DNA of 64,000 nt from Citrobacter rodentium NBRC 105723 = DSM 16636 (GCF_021278985.1 NZ_CP082833.1:3162001-3226000), one strand, 5' to 3'. Positions 34,766 to 44,268 are shown, numbered from the stretch's first letter. The notes: generated by a model not told the origin, from the letters alone. Numbers and translations: made by a program.

Positions 34766-36235
34766 ATGGTTTCTGAAACTAAAACCACAGAAGCGCCCGC
34801 GCTACGTCGCGAACTGAAGGCGCGTCACCTGACGATGATCGCCATCGGCGGCTCCATCGGTACGGGTCTTTTCGTTGCATCCGGTGCAACCATTTCCGCG
34901 GCGGGTCCAGGCGGCGCGCTGTTTTCCTATATTCTGATTGGCCTGATGGTCTACTTCCTGATGACCAGTCTCGGCGAACTGGCGGCATTTATGCCGGTAT
35001 CCGGTTCGTTTGCCACCTACGGTCAGAACTATGTCGAAGAAGGCTTCGGCTTCGCGCTGGGCTGGAACTACTGGTATAACTGGGCGGTGACTATCGCCGT
35101 CGACCTGGTGGCCGCACAGCTGGTGATGAACTGGTGGTTCCCGGATACGCCGGGCTGGATCTGGAGCGCGCTGTTCCTCGGCGTGATCTTCCTGCTGAAC
35201 TACATCTCGGTGCGCGGCTTTGGCGAAGCGGAATACTGGTTCTCGCTGATCAAAGTGGCGACCGTCATTATCTTCATCATCGTCGGCATTATGATGATTG
35301 TCGGCATCTTTAAAGGCGTACAGCCGGTGGGCTGGAGTAACTGGACAACCGGCGACGCGCCGTTTGCCGGCGGCTTTGCGGCGATGATCGGCGTGGCGAT
35401 GATTGTTGGTTTCTCCTTTCAGGGGACCGAGCTTATCGGTATCGCCGCCGGGGAGTCTGAAAACCCGGAGAAGAACATTCCGCGCGCGGTGCGCCAGGTG
35501 TTCTGGCGAATCCTGCTGTTCTATGTGTTTGCGATTCTGATCATCAGCCTGATCATTCCGTATACCGATCCGAGCCTGCTGCGCAACGATGTGAAAGACA
35601 TCAGCGTCAGTCCGTTCACCCTGGTATTCCAGCATGCTGGTCTGCTCTCGGCGGCGGCGGTCATGAACGCGGTGATCCTGACGGCGGTGCTGTCGGCGGG
35701 CAACTCCGGGATGTACGCCTCAACGCGTATGCTGTACACCCTGGCCTGCGACGGCAAAGCGCCGCGTATTTTCGCGAAGCTGTCCCGCGGCGGCGTACCG
35801 CGTAACGCGCTATACGCCACCACCGTGATTGCCGGTCTGTGCTTCCTGACCTCCATGTTCGGCAATCAGACGGTCTATCTGTGGCTGCTCAATACCTCCG
35901 GGATGACCGGCTTTATCGCCTGGCTGGGCATTGCGATTAGCCACTATCGTTTCCGTCGCGGCTATGTGTTGCAGGGCAACGATGTTAACGATCTGCCGTA
36001 CCGCTCGGGCTTCTTCCCGCTGGGGCCGATCTTCGCCTTTGTGCTGTGCCTGATCATTACGCTCGGTCAGAACTACGAAGCGTTTCTGAAAGACACTATC
36101 GACTGGGGCGGCGTGGCGGCAACCTATATCGGTATTCCGCTGTTCCTGGTTATCTGGTTTGGCTACAAGCTGGTGAAGGGGACCCACTTCGTTCGCTACA
36201 GCGAGATGCGCTTTCCTGAGCGTCTGAAGAAATAG
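34766..36235 (+). CDS. lysP: LysP, lysine:H+ symporter
   Basis: 489-residue amino acid permease of the APC/AAT family with twelve hydrophobic segments (IAIGGSIGTGLFVASG near the N-terminus is the family signature). Imports lysine and, in E. coli, also acts as a co-sensor holding CadC inactive. Start at 34766 gives MVSETKTTEAP and the E. coli length; an in-frame ATG at 34697 would add 23 residues not found in the family. The downstream region is a REP followed by an IS4-family insertion. Confidence 0.96.
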   Translation: MVSETKTTEAPALRRELKARHLTMIAIGGSIGTGLFVASGATISAAGPGGALFSYILIGLMVYFLMTSLGELAAFMPVSGSFATYGQNYVEEGFGFALGWNYWYNWAVTIAVDLVAAQLVMNWWFPDTPGWIWSALFLGVIFLLNYISVRGFGEAEYWFSLIKVATVIIFIIVGIMMIVGIFKGVQPVGWSNWTTGDAPFAGGFAAMIGVAMIVGFSFQGTELIGIAAGESENPEKNIPRAVRQVFWRILLFYVFAILIISLIIPYTDPSLLRNDVKDISVSPFTLVFQHAGLLSAAAVMNAVILTAVLSAGNSGMYASTRMLYTLACDGKAPRIFAKLSRGGVPRNALYATTVIAGLCFLTSMFGNQTVYLWLLNTSGMTGFIAWLGIAISHYRFRRGYVLQGNDVNDLPYRSGFFPLGPIFAFVLCLIITLGQNYEAFLKDTIDWGGVAATYIGIPLFLVIWFGYKLVKGTHFVRYSEMRFPERLKK

Positions 36236-36249
36236 TGAATGTGACTTGC

Positions 36250-36285
36250 AGGCCGGATAAAACGTTTACCTCGTCATCCGGCATA
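36250..36285. repeat. REP element after lysP
   Basis: CAGGCCGGATAAAACGTTTAC followed by CGTCATCCGGCAT, a slightly degenerate REP palindrome. Confidence 0.75.
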
Positions 36286-36320
36286 TGAAAAAAGCCCCAA
36301 CGCGTTGTAATGCCGATCAG

Positions 36321-36346
36321 TTAAGGATCGGTTGACCGATCCTTAA
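36321..36346. terminator. Strong hairpin in the left end of the IS4-family element
   Basis: TTAAGGATCGG, loop TTGA, CCGATCCTTAA: perfect 11-bp stem overlapping the left terminal repeat. No T-run follows, so it may act as a barrier to incoming transcripts or a transposase recognition feature. Confidence 0.5.
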
Positions 36347-36390
36347 TCTGCGGCACTATAACGGCTTCCACAACAGGGAGCCGTTTTCTT

Positions 36391-37728
36391 ATGCCACTTC
36401 TCAATGACCTGCTCGATTTCAGCGACCATCCGCTGATGCCGCCCCCTTCTGCACAACTGTTTGCTCAGCATCTTCCCGTCGAATGGATACAACACTGCCT
36501 GACTCTTTCTGCACATGCGACCGTTCGCCGCCGTCGTTTACCTGGCGACATGGTTATCTGGATGGTCGTGGCTATGGCCTTCTTCCGTAATGAGTCGATT
36601 ACCGATGTGGTTCGTCGTCTGAACCTGAGCGCGGATGGTGAAGCGGGGATGAACCTGCTGGCCCGCAGCGCTGTCACCCAGGCGCGTCAGCGCGTGGGTG
36701 CTGCACCGGTGGAATGGCTTTTCCGCCAGACCGCGCAGACATGGGGAACTGAGCGTTACCAGAAAGATGACTGGCATGGCCTGCAACTTTTTGCCATCGA
36801 TGGCGCACAGTTCAGGACACCTGATGAACCTGAGCTGCGTGAACATTATGGCTCTGCCAACACATCCACTGAGCGGCAAAGCGCATACCCGGTAATGCGT
36901 CTGGTGGCTTTAATGAACCTGGGTAGTCACATTCTGCTGGATGCCGCGACCGCGCCTTACCGACGGAGCGAAACCCTGCTGGCCCACTCAATGCTCGTCA
37001 CCATTCCGGATAACTCCATTACGCTGTTTGACAAGCTGTTCTACAGCGCAGACCTGTTGCTGTCGCTGAACCGGCAGGGTTGTAACCGCCACTGGCTGCT
37101 GCCCGCCTGGAAGAATATCGCAGCAGAAACGGAAGAAAGTTACGGTCCCGGAGACCGGCTTCTGAAACTGAAAGTGTCACCACAGGCAAGGAAAAAGAAT
37201 CCTTCGCTGCCGGAATACTGGTATGCGCGGGCGGTAACTTATGAACTGAACGGAGTGGAAAAAACGGTCCTGACGTCACTTCAGGCAGACCGTTATAAGG
37301 CCAGAGAGGTGGCAGAGCTTTATCACTCAAGATGGGAAATCGAAGTCGGGTTCAGAAACCTGAAAAGCAGCCTGCTGAATAACGCTCTGGTACTGAGAAG
37401 CCGGAAGGTTGAGTTGCTGGAACAGGAGGTGTGGGGCATGTTGCTGGCTTATAATCTGATACGGCGTGAGGCAACAAAAGCAACGGAGAAACACAAAAAA
37501 GCGGCGTCGGAAATCAGCTTTAAGTTCGCGTTCCAGTTTATCGCCACAGAAATGATAGTGCTGGGAAATACGGTGTCACCGGGGACCATCCCGAAACGGC
37601 TGGAGCATCTGCGGGGGGCTCTGGAAGCGGTGTTCATAACAAAACGCCCCCGACCATCAAGGCCGAGGGCGGTTAAGATATCAAAAACCCGTTATCCGGT
37701 GAAACGCAATGCCGCACCGCTTAAGTGA
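36391..37728 (+). CDS. IS4-family DDE transposase
   Basis: 445-residue transposase of the InsG type. The DDE triad is visible at Asp137 (FAIDGAQF), Asp214 (TLFDKLFY) and Glu318 within the IS4 signature Y-(2)-R-(3)-E-(6)-K (Tyr311, Arg314, Glu318, Lys325 in YHSRWEIEVGFRNLK). No stop or frameshift is present, so it is probably active. An inverted repeat AACGGCT (36360-36366) with AGCCGTT (36379-36385) overlaps the ribosome-binding region just before the start, which should keep translation low. Confidence 0.92.
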   Translation: MPLLNDLLDFSDHPLMPPPSAQLFAQHLPVEWIQHCLTLSAHATVRRRRLPGDMVIWMVVAMAFFRNESITDVVRRLNLSADGEAGMNLLARSAVTQARQRVGAAPVEWLFRQTAQTWGTERYQKDDWHGLQLFAIDGAQFRTPDEPELREHYGSANTSTERQSAYPVMRLVALMNLGSHILLDAATAPYRRSETLLAHSMLVTIPDNSITLFDKLFYSADLLLSLNRQGCNRHWLLPAWKNIAAETEESYGPGDRLLKLKVSPQARKKNPSLPEYWYARAVTYELNGVEKTVLTSLQADRYKAREVAELYHSRWEIEVGFRNLKSSLLNNALVLRSRKVELLEQEVWGMLLAYNLIRREATKATEKHKKAASEISFKFAFQFIATEMIVLGNTVSPGTIPKRLEHLRGALEAVFITKRPRPSRPRAVKISKTRYPVKRNAAPLK

Positions 37729-37768
37729 ACGGCATTAGCTTTTTAGCGGGCTTTTTGCTGCCTGTCGA

Positions 37769-39754
37769 TCAGAAATTGTAGGTCAGGCCAACGGTATAGC
37801 GGCGACCGTCGAGCACCGTGTCGTAAGTGTCATAATCAATCTGTTTGTCGAGCGCGTTATAGACGCCAGCGGTGACCTGCAGGTTTTTGTTGGCGTTATA
37901 GCGCAGACCGACATCAACCTGGGTATAGGAGGGCGTCCCTTGCGCTATATCCGTGCGACTCAAATACTCAGAGGTTTTTCCTCGGAAGTTGACGCGGCTC
38001 CACAGGCCCACATCCTCTGTCGCCTGCCAGTCCAGGGTGGTATTAAACATATGCTTTGGCATCTTGTTTAACGGCTTACCGGAGAACTGGCCGCTCTTTT
38101 GCTCAGATTCGGTATAGGTGTAGTTCGCCGTCCAGTTGAGATCGCGGGTGATTTTCCAGCCGAAGGTGGACTCCACGCCGCGCATATTGGCTTCATCAAC
38201 GTTGACGCGATCGCTGACAAAATCGTAGGTGGTTCTGCCGATGGTGCAGGACGGATCGGCACTGCTGTTACAGCGGCGTACTTCAGTAATCTTATCTTTG
38301 AAATCGGTGTTGAACAGGGTGATGCCCGCATTCAGGTTCTCACCGTTGTCCCACAGCAGCGCCAGCTCTTCGCTCAGGCTTTTTTCCGGTTTCAGATCCG
38401 GGTTGCCGACAATGATCCCGTTGCGGCTGCCGCCGCCGGTGACCTGGCCCCAGCTTGCCGAGGACTGACGCAGATCCGGCGCGCGGTAGCCCGCGGAGAC
38501 GCCGCCTTTGAGCGTCCATTGATCGTTCAGATGCCAGACGCCGTAGCCGCGCGGCGTCCAGTTGTCGCCGTAGTTTTCGTCTTTATCCATCCGGATGCCG
38601 CCGGTCAGCGCGAAGCTGTCGGTCATCGCCCATTCGTCTTCCGCAAACAGCGCCCAGCTCCAGCGGGTCAGCTTGCTCAGACCGTCCGCGGCTTCCAGCT
38701 GGTTGCCGTTATCGCGCAGTTTTTCATAGCGGTACTGGCCGCCGACGGTAAGGGTATGCGCCCCGAGGAAGATCTGGTTCTGGTTGTTGAAGATGGTGTT
38801 GTAAGACTTCATCTCACGGCCAGGGTTGTTCGTCTCTTCCTGCTGGATGTAGCTGGTGCTGTTGAAATCTTCGTAGTAGCCGCTGTGGGTCAGCGAGTAG
38901 GTGGTGTGCTCATAGCGGCTTTCGCTTTTGCTGTTTGGCTTACAGACGCCGTTGCGGCAGGACTCTGCCGCCATTGATTCGCCAGGGGTGCTGTTGCGAT
39001 CCTGCAATTCGCGGGCGATATCAAGGTCGAAGTCGTTTTTCTCATCCGGCGTGAAGTTAAGCGTCAGGGCGCCGTTACGCAGGCGCTGTTCGTTATAGCC
39101 GTTCTCAATCTTATCTTCCGCCCGGCGCGACAGCAGGCCGGTAACTTTCGCCCCAAGCAGGCCGTCGATCAGCGGGCCGGAGGCGTAAGCGTTAGTCTGG
39201 AACAGATCGCCGGAATCGCTGTTTTCCTGGAAGGTGGCGTCGCCGTGCAGCGAGCCGGTCCAGCCTTTGGTATTAGAGACTTTTTTGGTGATCACGTTAA
39301 TCACGCCGCCCATCGCATCGGAGCCATACAGCGACGACATCGGGCCGCGAATCACTTCGATACGTTCGATAGATTCCAGCGGCGGCAGCCAGCCCTGCTC
39401 AATCCCGGCGTTATCGCTGTTCGGGCGGGTGCCGCGCGTGCTGATGCGCTTACCGTTGACCAGGAAGAGGGTGTACTGCGACGCCATGCCACGAATGCTG
39501 ATATCGCTTTTGCTGCCGCCGCCGGTGACGACGACGCCGGGCACGTCCTTCAGCGCGTCGGTGACATCGCGGTAGGCTTTATCTTCGAGCTGTTGTTTGG
39601 TGATAACCGAAATGGAGGCGGGGGCGTTCTGGATTTTCTGTTCAAACCCGGTGGCCGTCACCACGACGGTATCCTGATCGGCTGCCTGGACGAGCGTCGG
39701 GAGGCACGCCGCGCCGACTGCGACGGCCAGAGCCTTAACGTGAGGTATGGTCAT
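37769..39754 (-). CDS. cirA: CirA, TonB-dependent catecholate siderophore receptor
   Basis: 661-residue outer-membrane receptor for catecholate iron complexes and, in E. coli, the entry point for colicin I and several siderophore-antibiotic conjugates. Signal peptide (VKALAVAVGAACLPTLVQA), TonB box region (QDTVVVTAT), plug domain (to about residue 180) and a 22-strand barrel ending in the C-terminal phenylalanine TVGLTYNF that is needed for assembly. A Fur box lies upstream. Downstream is the IS4-family element, which does not enter the gene. Confidence 0.96.
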   Translation of the reverse strand: MTIPHVKALAVAVGAACLPTLVQAADQDTVVVTATGFEQKIQNAPASISVITKQQLEDKAYRDVTDALKDVPGVVVTGGGSKSDISIRGMASQYTLFLVNGKRISTRGTRPNSDNAGIEQGWLPPLESIERIEVIRGPMSSLYGSDAMGGVINVITKKVSNTKGWTGSLHGDATFQENSDSGDLFQTNAYASGPLIDGLLGAKVTGLLSRRAEDKIENGYNEQRLRNGALTLNFTPDEKNDFDLDIARELQDRNSTPGESMAAESCRNGVCKPNSKSESRYEHTTYSLTHSGYYEDFNSTSYIQQEETNNPGREMKSYNTIFNNQNQIFLGAHTLTVGGQYRYEKLRDNGNQLEAADGLSKLTRWSWALFAEDEWAMTDSFALTGGIRMDKDENYGDNWTPRGYGVWHLNDQWTLKGGVSAGYRAPDLRQSSASWGQVTGGGSRNGIIVGNPDLKPEKSLSEELALLWDNGENLNAGITLFNTDFKDKITEVRRCNSSADPSCTIGRTTYDFVSDRVNVDEANMRGVESTFGWKITRDLNWTANYTYTESEQKSGQFSGKPLNKMPKHMFNTTLDWQATEDVGLWSRVNFRGKTSEYLSRTDIAQGTPSYTQVDVGLRYNANKNLQVTAGVYNALDKQIDYDTYDTVLDGRRYTVGLTYNF

Positions 39755-40044
39755 TTTGTCATTCCATTAAACGAGTAAAAAACCGCGTGCCATAAGAAAG
39801 CCATGACAACTGTATGTATTTGTCTTTTAAGAACTCTTTGCGGTAAAGAAGCGGAAGAATTGTACAAAATAATCAATGTTTGTAAAAACAAATGATAATT
39901 GAAATCATTTGTTTTTATCTGATTTTTTAAGAAAAATAAGCAAAGTCAAAGAGATACGTAAACGTAAATATGAAGCAAAGATGAAGAAAAAATGGAGAAG
40001 TTAAGGAGAAAAGGAGAGGGGAAATCTGCCGGGCTGGATAAAAC
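39755..40044. other. cirA upstream region
   Basis: About 290 bp, strongly AT-rich, holding the cirA promoter and Fur box at its centre. No further gene is seen. Confidence 0.5.
39891..39910. promoter_or_regulatory. Fur box upstream of cirA
   Basis: AATGATAATTGAAATCATTT matches the Fur consensus (GATAATGATAATCATTATC) as an inverted repeat with a one-base centre shift, about 140 bp before the cirA start. Iron repression is expected. Confidence 0.8.
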
Positions 40045-40074
40045 GGCCCGGCGCCCGGTGACGCTTACCGGGCC
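40045..40074 (-). terminator. Terminator after yeiG
   Basis: GGCCCGG (40045-40051) pairs with CCGGGCC (40068-40074), with an alternative inner CCCGGT/ACCGGG pairing; on the minus strand it is followed by GTTTTAT. Plausible intrinsic terminator for yeiG. Confidence 0.65.
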
Positions 40075-40086
40075 TGAAAAAGAAAA

Positions 40087-40926
40087 TCATCCTTTCAGCA
40101 AATACTCTGCATGAAACCGCAGATGATCCTCGATAAAGGAGGCGATAAAGAAATAGCTGTGGTCGTAGCCCGGCTGGATGCGCAGCGTCATCGGCCATGC
40201 GGTCTGGCGGGCGGCTTCCGCCAGCACGGCGGGCTGTAGCTGGTCGGCGAGAAACTGATCGCTGTCGCCCTGATCGATCAGCGTCGGAATCGCCTCTTCC
40301 GGCTTACTGGCATACATCAGCGCGCAGCTGTCCCATTCGGCCCACGCGGATTTATCCTCGCCCAGATAGGCGGAAAAGGCCTTTTCTCCCCAGGGCACGC
40401 GGCATGGGTTAACAATTGGCGCGAAGGCGGAAACGCTGGTGTATTTACCGGGGTTTTTCAGCGCCATTACCAGCGCGCCGTGACCGCCCATCGAGTGGCC
40501 GCTAATCGCGCAGCGCTCGCTGACGTTAAACTGCGACCGGATTAACGCCGGAAGTTCATCGCGGATGTAATCATACATTCTGTAATGCGCGGCCCAGGGC
40601 TGCTGCGTGGCGTTAAGGTAAAAACCGGCGCCCTGGCCCAGATCGTAGCCCTCATCGTTAGCGACGCTTTCGCCGCGCGGGCTGGTATCGGGCATGACCA
40701 ACACTATTCCCAGTTCGGCGGCTATCCGCTGGGCGCCCGCTTTCGTCGTAAAATTCTCATCATTGCAGGTGAGGCCCGAAAGCCAGTACAGGACCGGAGG
40801 CGGCGTGGTTTTGCGGGGAGGCGGAAGAAAAATGCTGAACGTCATCGCGCAGTTCAGCGTGGCGGAGTCGTGTCGCCAGCGTTGCTGCCAGCCTTCAAAA
40901 CAGCGGTGCTCCTCAAGCATTTCCAT
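40087..40926 (-). CDS. yeiG: YeiG, S-formylglutathione hydrolase
   Basis: Serine hydrolase that splits S-formylglutathione into formate and glutathione in formaldehyde detoxification. 279 residues, esterase D family, with nucleophile motif GHSMGGHGAL and the catalytic His in the C-terminal GYDHSYFF. Start at 40926 (MEMLEEHRCFEGW, preceded by AAGGAA) gives the family length; the longer frame from 41061 adds 45 residues of promoter-region sequence. It is divergent from folE. Confidence 0.94.
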   Translation of the reverse strand: MEMLEEHRCFEGWQQRWRHDSATLNCAMTFSIFLPPPRKTTPPPVLYWLSGLTCNDENFTTKAGAQRIAAELGIVLVMPDTSPRGESVANDEGYDLGQGAGFYLNATQQPWAAHYRMYDYIRDELPALIRSQFNVSERCAISGHSMGGHGALVMALKNPGKYTSVSAFAPIVNPCRVPWGEKAFSAYLGEDKSAWAEWDSCALMYASKPEEAIPTLIDQGDSDQFLADQLQPAVLAEAARQTAWPMTLRIQPGYDHSYFFIASFIEDHLRFHAEYLLKG

Positions 40927-41233
40927 GCGTGGTTCCTTATTGTATTGGATCAAAATGTTCGCGATTTCCCCATAATACAGAGAATTCAGGGCGCTGTGAG
41001 TAACTTTCACTTTCGCATTAAGCAAACTTGCTTCATCATCAGCACAACGTTTAATTAACACCTGCCGCCGTTTTAACCGCTTTCGGCGATGAAAGGCAGC
41101 GGCGATTTCAATAATTATCGTTGTGAATACTGGATTATGTGCGCGGCCTCACGCACAATAATCGGGCTGTTAAACAGCCGACAAACTTTGCCCCACGCAG
41201 GGCAGAGGCGCCACACCTGCAGGAGAAAAATAG
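40927..41233. other. yeiG-folE divergent promoter region
   Basis: 307 bp between divergent genes. I see a folE ribosome-binding site (CAGGAG) but no operator that I can name with confidence. Confidence 0.45.
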
Positions 41234-41902
41234 ATGTCATCACTCAGTAAAGAAGCGGCTCTGGTACACGAAGCGCTGGTTGCGCGAGGGCTGGAAACGC
41301 CGCTGCGTCCCCCCGTGCATGAGATGGATAACGAAACGCGCAAACGTCTTATCTCAGGCCATATGACCGAGATCATGCAACTGCTTAATCTCGACCTGAG
41401 CGATGACAGCCTGATGGAGACGCCGCATCGCATCGCCAAAATGTATGTCGATGAGATTTTCTCCGGCCTTGATTACGCGAATTTCCCGAAAATCACCGTC
41501 ATTGAAAACAAAATGAAGGTCGATGAGATGGTGACCGTGCGCGACATCACCCTCACCAGCACCTGCGAACACCATTTTGTCACCATCGACGGCAAGGCGA
41601 CGGTGGCCTATATCCCGAAAGATGCGGTGATTGGCCTGTCAAAAATCAATCGTATCGTGCAGTTCTTCGCCCAGCGTCCGCAGGTGCAGGAGCGCTTAAC
41701 GCAGCAGATCCTTACCGCGCTGCAAACGCTGCTCGGCACCAATAACGTGGCGGTATCCATTGACGCGGTGCACTACTGCGTGAAAGCGCGCGGCATCCGC
41801 GATGCGACCAGCGCCACCACCACCACCTCGCTCGGCGGGCTGTTTAAATCGAGCCAGAACACGCGTCAGGAATTTTTGCGCGCCGTACGTCATCACAACT
41901 GA
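41234..41902 (+). CDS. folE: FolE, GTP cyclohydrolase I
   Basis: Converts GTP to 7,8-dihydroneopterin triphosphate, the first step of folate synthesis and of queuosine precursors. 222 residues, with the zinc-binding Cys/His set visible in TSTCEHHFVTIDGKA and HYCVKARGI. Length and sequence match E. coli FolE. yeiB follows after 14 bp, so the two are probably co-transcribed. Confidence 0.97.
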   Translation: MSSLSKEAALVHEALVARGLETPLRPPVHEMDNETRKRLISGHMTEIMQLLNLDLSDDSLMETPHRIAKMYVDEIFSGLDYANFPKITVIENKMKVDEMVTVRDITLTSTCEHHFVTIDGKATVAYIPKDAVIGLSKINRIVQFFAQRPQVQERLTQQILTALQTLLGTNNVAVSIDAVHYCVKARGIRDATSATTTTSLGGLFKSSQNTRQEFLRAVRHHN

Positions 41903-41916
41903 GTAAGGCAGGGGCT

Positions 41917-43074
41917 ATGGAGCGCAATGTCACGCTGGATTTTGTTCGTGGCGTCGCCATCCTTGGCATCCTGCTTCTCAATATCAGCGCCTTTGCCCTG
42001 CCAAAGGCGGCCTATCTCAATCCGGCCTGGTACGGTGATATCACGCCGCAGGATGGCTGGACATGGGCCATCCTCGATCTGTTTGCCCAGGTCAAATTCC
42101 TCACCCTCTTTGCGCTGCTGTTCGGCGCAGGTCTGCAAATGCTGCTGCCGCGCGGAAAACGCTGGATTCAGGCGCGGCTGACGCTGCTGGCATTACTCGG
42201 CTTTATGCATGCGCTGCTGTTCTGGGACGGCGATATTCTGCTGGCCTACGGCCTGGTCGGACTTATCTGCTGGCGGCTGGTGCGCGACGCGCCTTCGATG
42301 AAAAGTCTGTTCAATACCGGCGTATTGCTTTATCTGGTCGGCATTGGCGTGCTGCTGTTGCTCGGCGCCATTTCCGACAGCCAGACCAGCCGCGCCTGGA
42401 CTCCGGACGATTCGGCCCTGCTGTATGAAAAGTACTGGAAGGTCAACGGCGGCGTTGAGGCGATCGGCAATCGGGTCGAGGCGCTGTCAAACAGCCTGCT
42501 GGCGCTGGGCGCGCAGTACGGCTGGCAGCTGGCGGGAATGATGCTGCTTGGCGCGGCGCTGATGCGCAGCGGTTGGCTACAGGGGCGGTTCAGCCTGGCG
42601 CACTACCGGCGCAGCGGTTTTCTCCTGATCGCTATCGGCCTGCTGATCAATTTTCCGGCGGTAATCGCCCAGTGGCAGCTGGCGTGGAGCTATCGCTGGT
42701 GCGCGTTTCTGCTGCAGGCGCCGCGCGAGCTGAGCGCGCCGTTTCAGACGCTTGGCTATACCGCGCTGATGTTCGGCTACTGGCCGCAGCTCTGCCGCCT
42801 GAAAATCGTTTTTGCCGTCGCCTGCGTGGGACGGATGGCGCTGACGAACTACCTGTTACAAACGCTCATCTGTACCACGCTGTTTTATCAGCTTGGTTTA
42901 TTTATGCAATTTGATCGGCTGGAACTGCTGCTGTTTGTTTTCCCCGTCTGGCTGGCGAACCTGCTTTTCTCCGTTATCTGGCTGCGCTATTTCCGGCAGG
43001 GGCCCGTGGAGTGGCTGTGGCGTCAGTTGACCCTGCGTGCCGCAGGACAATCTGCTTCCCATACATCCGGATAA
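41917..43074 (+). CDS. yeiB: YeiB, DUF418/DUF1624 inner-membrane protein
   Basis: 385-residue membrane protein with about ten hydrophobic segments. It begins with the heparan-alpha-glucosaminide acetyltransferase-like signature (LDFVRGVAILGILLLNISAF) and ends with a DUF418 domain (GRMALTNYLLQTLICTTLFYQLG). Likely a membrane acyltransferase, but the substrate is unknown. It follows folE closely and precedes galS. Confidence 0.93.
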   Translation: MERNVTLDFVRGVAILGILLLNISAFALPKAAYLNPAWYGDITPQDGWTWAILDLFAQVKFLTLFALLFGAGLQMLLPRGKRWIQARLTLLALLGFMHALLFWDGDILLAYGLVGLICWRLVRDAPSMKSLFNTGVLLYLVGIGVLLLLGAISDSQTSRAWTPDDSALLYEKYWKVNGGVEAIGNRVEALSNSLLALGAQYGWQLAGMMLLGAALMRSGWLQGRFSLAHYRRSGFLLIAIGLLINFPAVIAQWQLAWSYRWCAFLLQAPRELSAPFQTLGYTALMFGYWPQLCRLKIVFAVACVGRMALTNYLLQTLICTTLFYQLGLFMQFDRLELLLFVFPVWLANLLFSVIWLRYFRQGPVEWLWRQLTLRAAGQSASHTSG

Positions 43075-43102
43075 CGATCTGGATCACAATCATTAACAAA
43101 AT

Positions 43103-43122
43103 GGATGTAAGCGCTTTCATCC
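43103..43122. promoter_or_regulatory. GalR/GalS operator upstream of galS
   Basis: GGATGTAAGCGCTTTCATCC, an inverted repeat with the GTAANCG/CGNTTNC core of the gal regulon, about 95 bp before galS. Expected for autoregulation. Confidence 0.85.
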
Positions 43123-43123
43123 C

Positions 43124-43139
43124 TGTGATCTCACTCACG
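43124..43139. promoter_or_regulatory. CRP site upstream of galS
   Basis: TGTGATCTCACTCACG fits TGTGA-N6-TCACA with one mismatch. It lies next to the gal operator, so galS should be activated by cAMP-CRP. Confidence 0.85.
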
Positions 43140-43216
43140 TAGTCCTTCTTCCGCCGCTGACAAAATAGCCGCCAGTCATGCAGTGAGCTACTGCAATTGT
43201 AAACAGGGTCGTGAAT

Positions 43217-44242
43217 ATGATCACCATTCGTGATGTGGCGCGTCAGGCAGGCGTATCCGTGGCGACGGTTTCCCGCGTTTTAAATAACAGCGCGCTGGTC
43301 AGTCCCGATACGCGCGAGGCGGTAATGAAGGCGGTATCGCTGCTGGGCTACCGCCCAAATGCCAATGCGCAGGCGCTGGCCACGCAGGTCAGCGAAACCA
43401 TCGGCGTGGTGGTAATGGATGTGTCGGACGCCTTTTTTGGCGCGCTGGTAAAAGCGGTCGATATGGTTGCCCAGCAGCATCAGAAATATGTTCTGATTGG
43501 CAACAGCTACCATGAGGCGGAAAAAGAGCGCCATGCGATCGAAGTTCTGATTCGCCAGCGCTGTAATGCGCTGATCGTGCATTCGAAAGCGCTCAGCGAC
43601 GACGAGCTGGGCGCGTTTATGGATCAGATCCCCGGCATGGTGCTGATCAATCGTATTGTTGCCGGCTATGCTCACCGCTGCGTCTGCCTTGATAACGTCA
43701 GCGGCGCGAAAATGGCGACCAGAATGCTGCTGAATAACGGCCATCAGCGCATTGGCTATCTCGCCTCCAGCCATCGTATTGAAGATGACGATATGCGCCG
43801 GGAAGGGTGGACAAGCGCGTTGAGTGAACAGGGAATTACGCCGCCTGAAAGCTGGGTTGGGGTTGGTACGCCGGATATGCAGGGCGGCGAGTCGGCAATG
43901 GTCGAGCTGCTGGGACGCAACCTGCAACTGACCGCCGTGTTCGCCTATAACGACAGCATGGCAGCCGGCGCGCTGACGGCGCTGAAGGACAACGGCATTT
44001 CTGTTCCGCTGCATCTTTCGATGATTGGTTTCGATGATATTCCCATTGCCCGTTATACCGACCCGCAGCTGACGACGGTGCGCTATCCGATTGCCTCGAT
44101 GGCAAAGCTGGCGACGGAGCTGGCGTTACAGGGGGCGGCAGACACCCTCGACCCTTGCGCCACCCACTGTTTTATGCCGACGCTGGTGCGGCGTCATTCG
44201 GTCTCCGCCCGGCAGAATGCGGCGGCGATCGCTAACTTATGA
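43217..44242 (+). CDS. galS: GalS, LacI-family galactose regulon repressor
   Basis: 341-residue repressor that binds gal operators and is released by galactose; it mainly controls mglBAC. HTH at residues 1-25 (MITIRDVARQAGVSVATVSRVLNNS), hinge, then a periplasmic-binding-like sugar domain (AVFAYNDSMAAGALTAL, GFDDIPIARYTDPQLTTV). I prefer ATG 43217 (E. coli N-terminus) over the in-frame GTG at 43211. Operator and CRP sites lie upstream, and again before mglB. Confidence 0.96.
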   Translation: MITIRDVARQAGVSVATVSRVLNNSALVSPDTREAVMKAVSLLGYRPNANAQALATQVSETIGVVVMDVSDAFFGALVKAVDMVAQQHQKYVLIGNSYHEAEKERHAIEVLIRQRCNALIVHSKALSDDELGAFMDQIPGMVLINRIVAGYAHRCVCLDNVSGAKMATRMLLNNGHQRIGYLASSHRIEDDDMRREGWTSALSEQGITPPESWVGVGTPDMQGGESAMVELLGRNLQLTAVFAYNDSMAAGALTALKDNGISVPLHLSMIGFDDIPIARYTDPQLTTVRYPIASMAKLATELALQGAADTLDPCATHCFMPTLVRRHSVSARQNAAAIANL

Positions 44243-44248
44243 AGCGGT

Positions 44249-44268
44249 GGATGTAACCGTTTTCAATC
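44249..44268. promoter_or_regulatory. GalR/GalS operator upstream of mglB
   Basis: GGATGTAACCGTTTTCAATC, a gal operator with GTAACCG and CGTTTTC half-sites, immediately after galS and next to a CRP site. Confidence 0.85.

Larger units (their letters stand above)
36308..37737 (+). mobile_element. IS4-family insertion sequence
   Basis: 1430-bp element with 18-bp terminal inverted repeats matching at 16 of 18: left TAATGCCGATCAGTTAAG (36308-36325), right CTTAAGTGAACGGCATTA (37720-37737). The left end resembles that of IS4 itself. It holds one intact DDE transposase gene. A perfect 11-bp hairpin (36321-36331 with 36336-36346) in the left end and another before the start codon should block read-through expression from lysP. 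I see no 11-13-bp target duplication in the flanks. Confidence 0.88.

Noticed and set aside
34802..35635. 277-residue frame opposite lysP
   Set aside because: Antisense shadow rich in His, Arg and Asp, typical of the complement of a membrane-protein gene.
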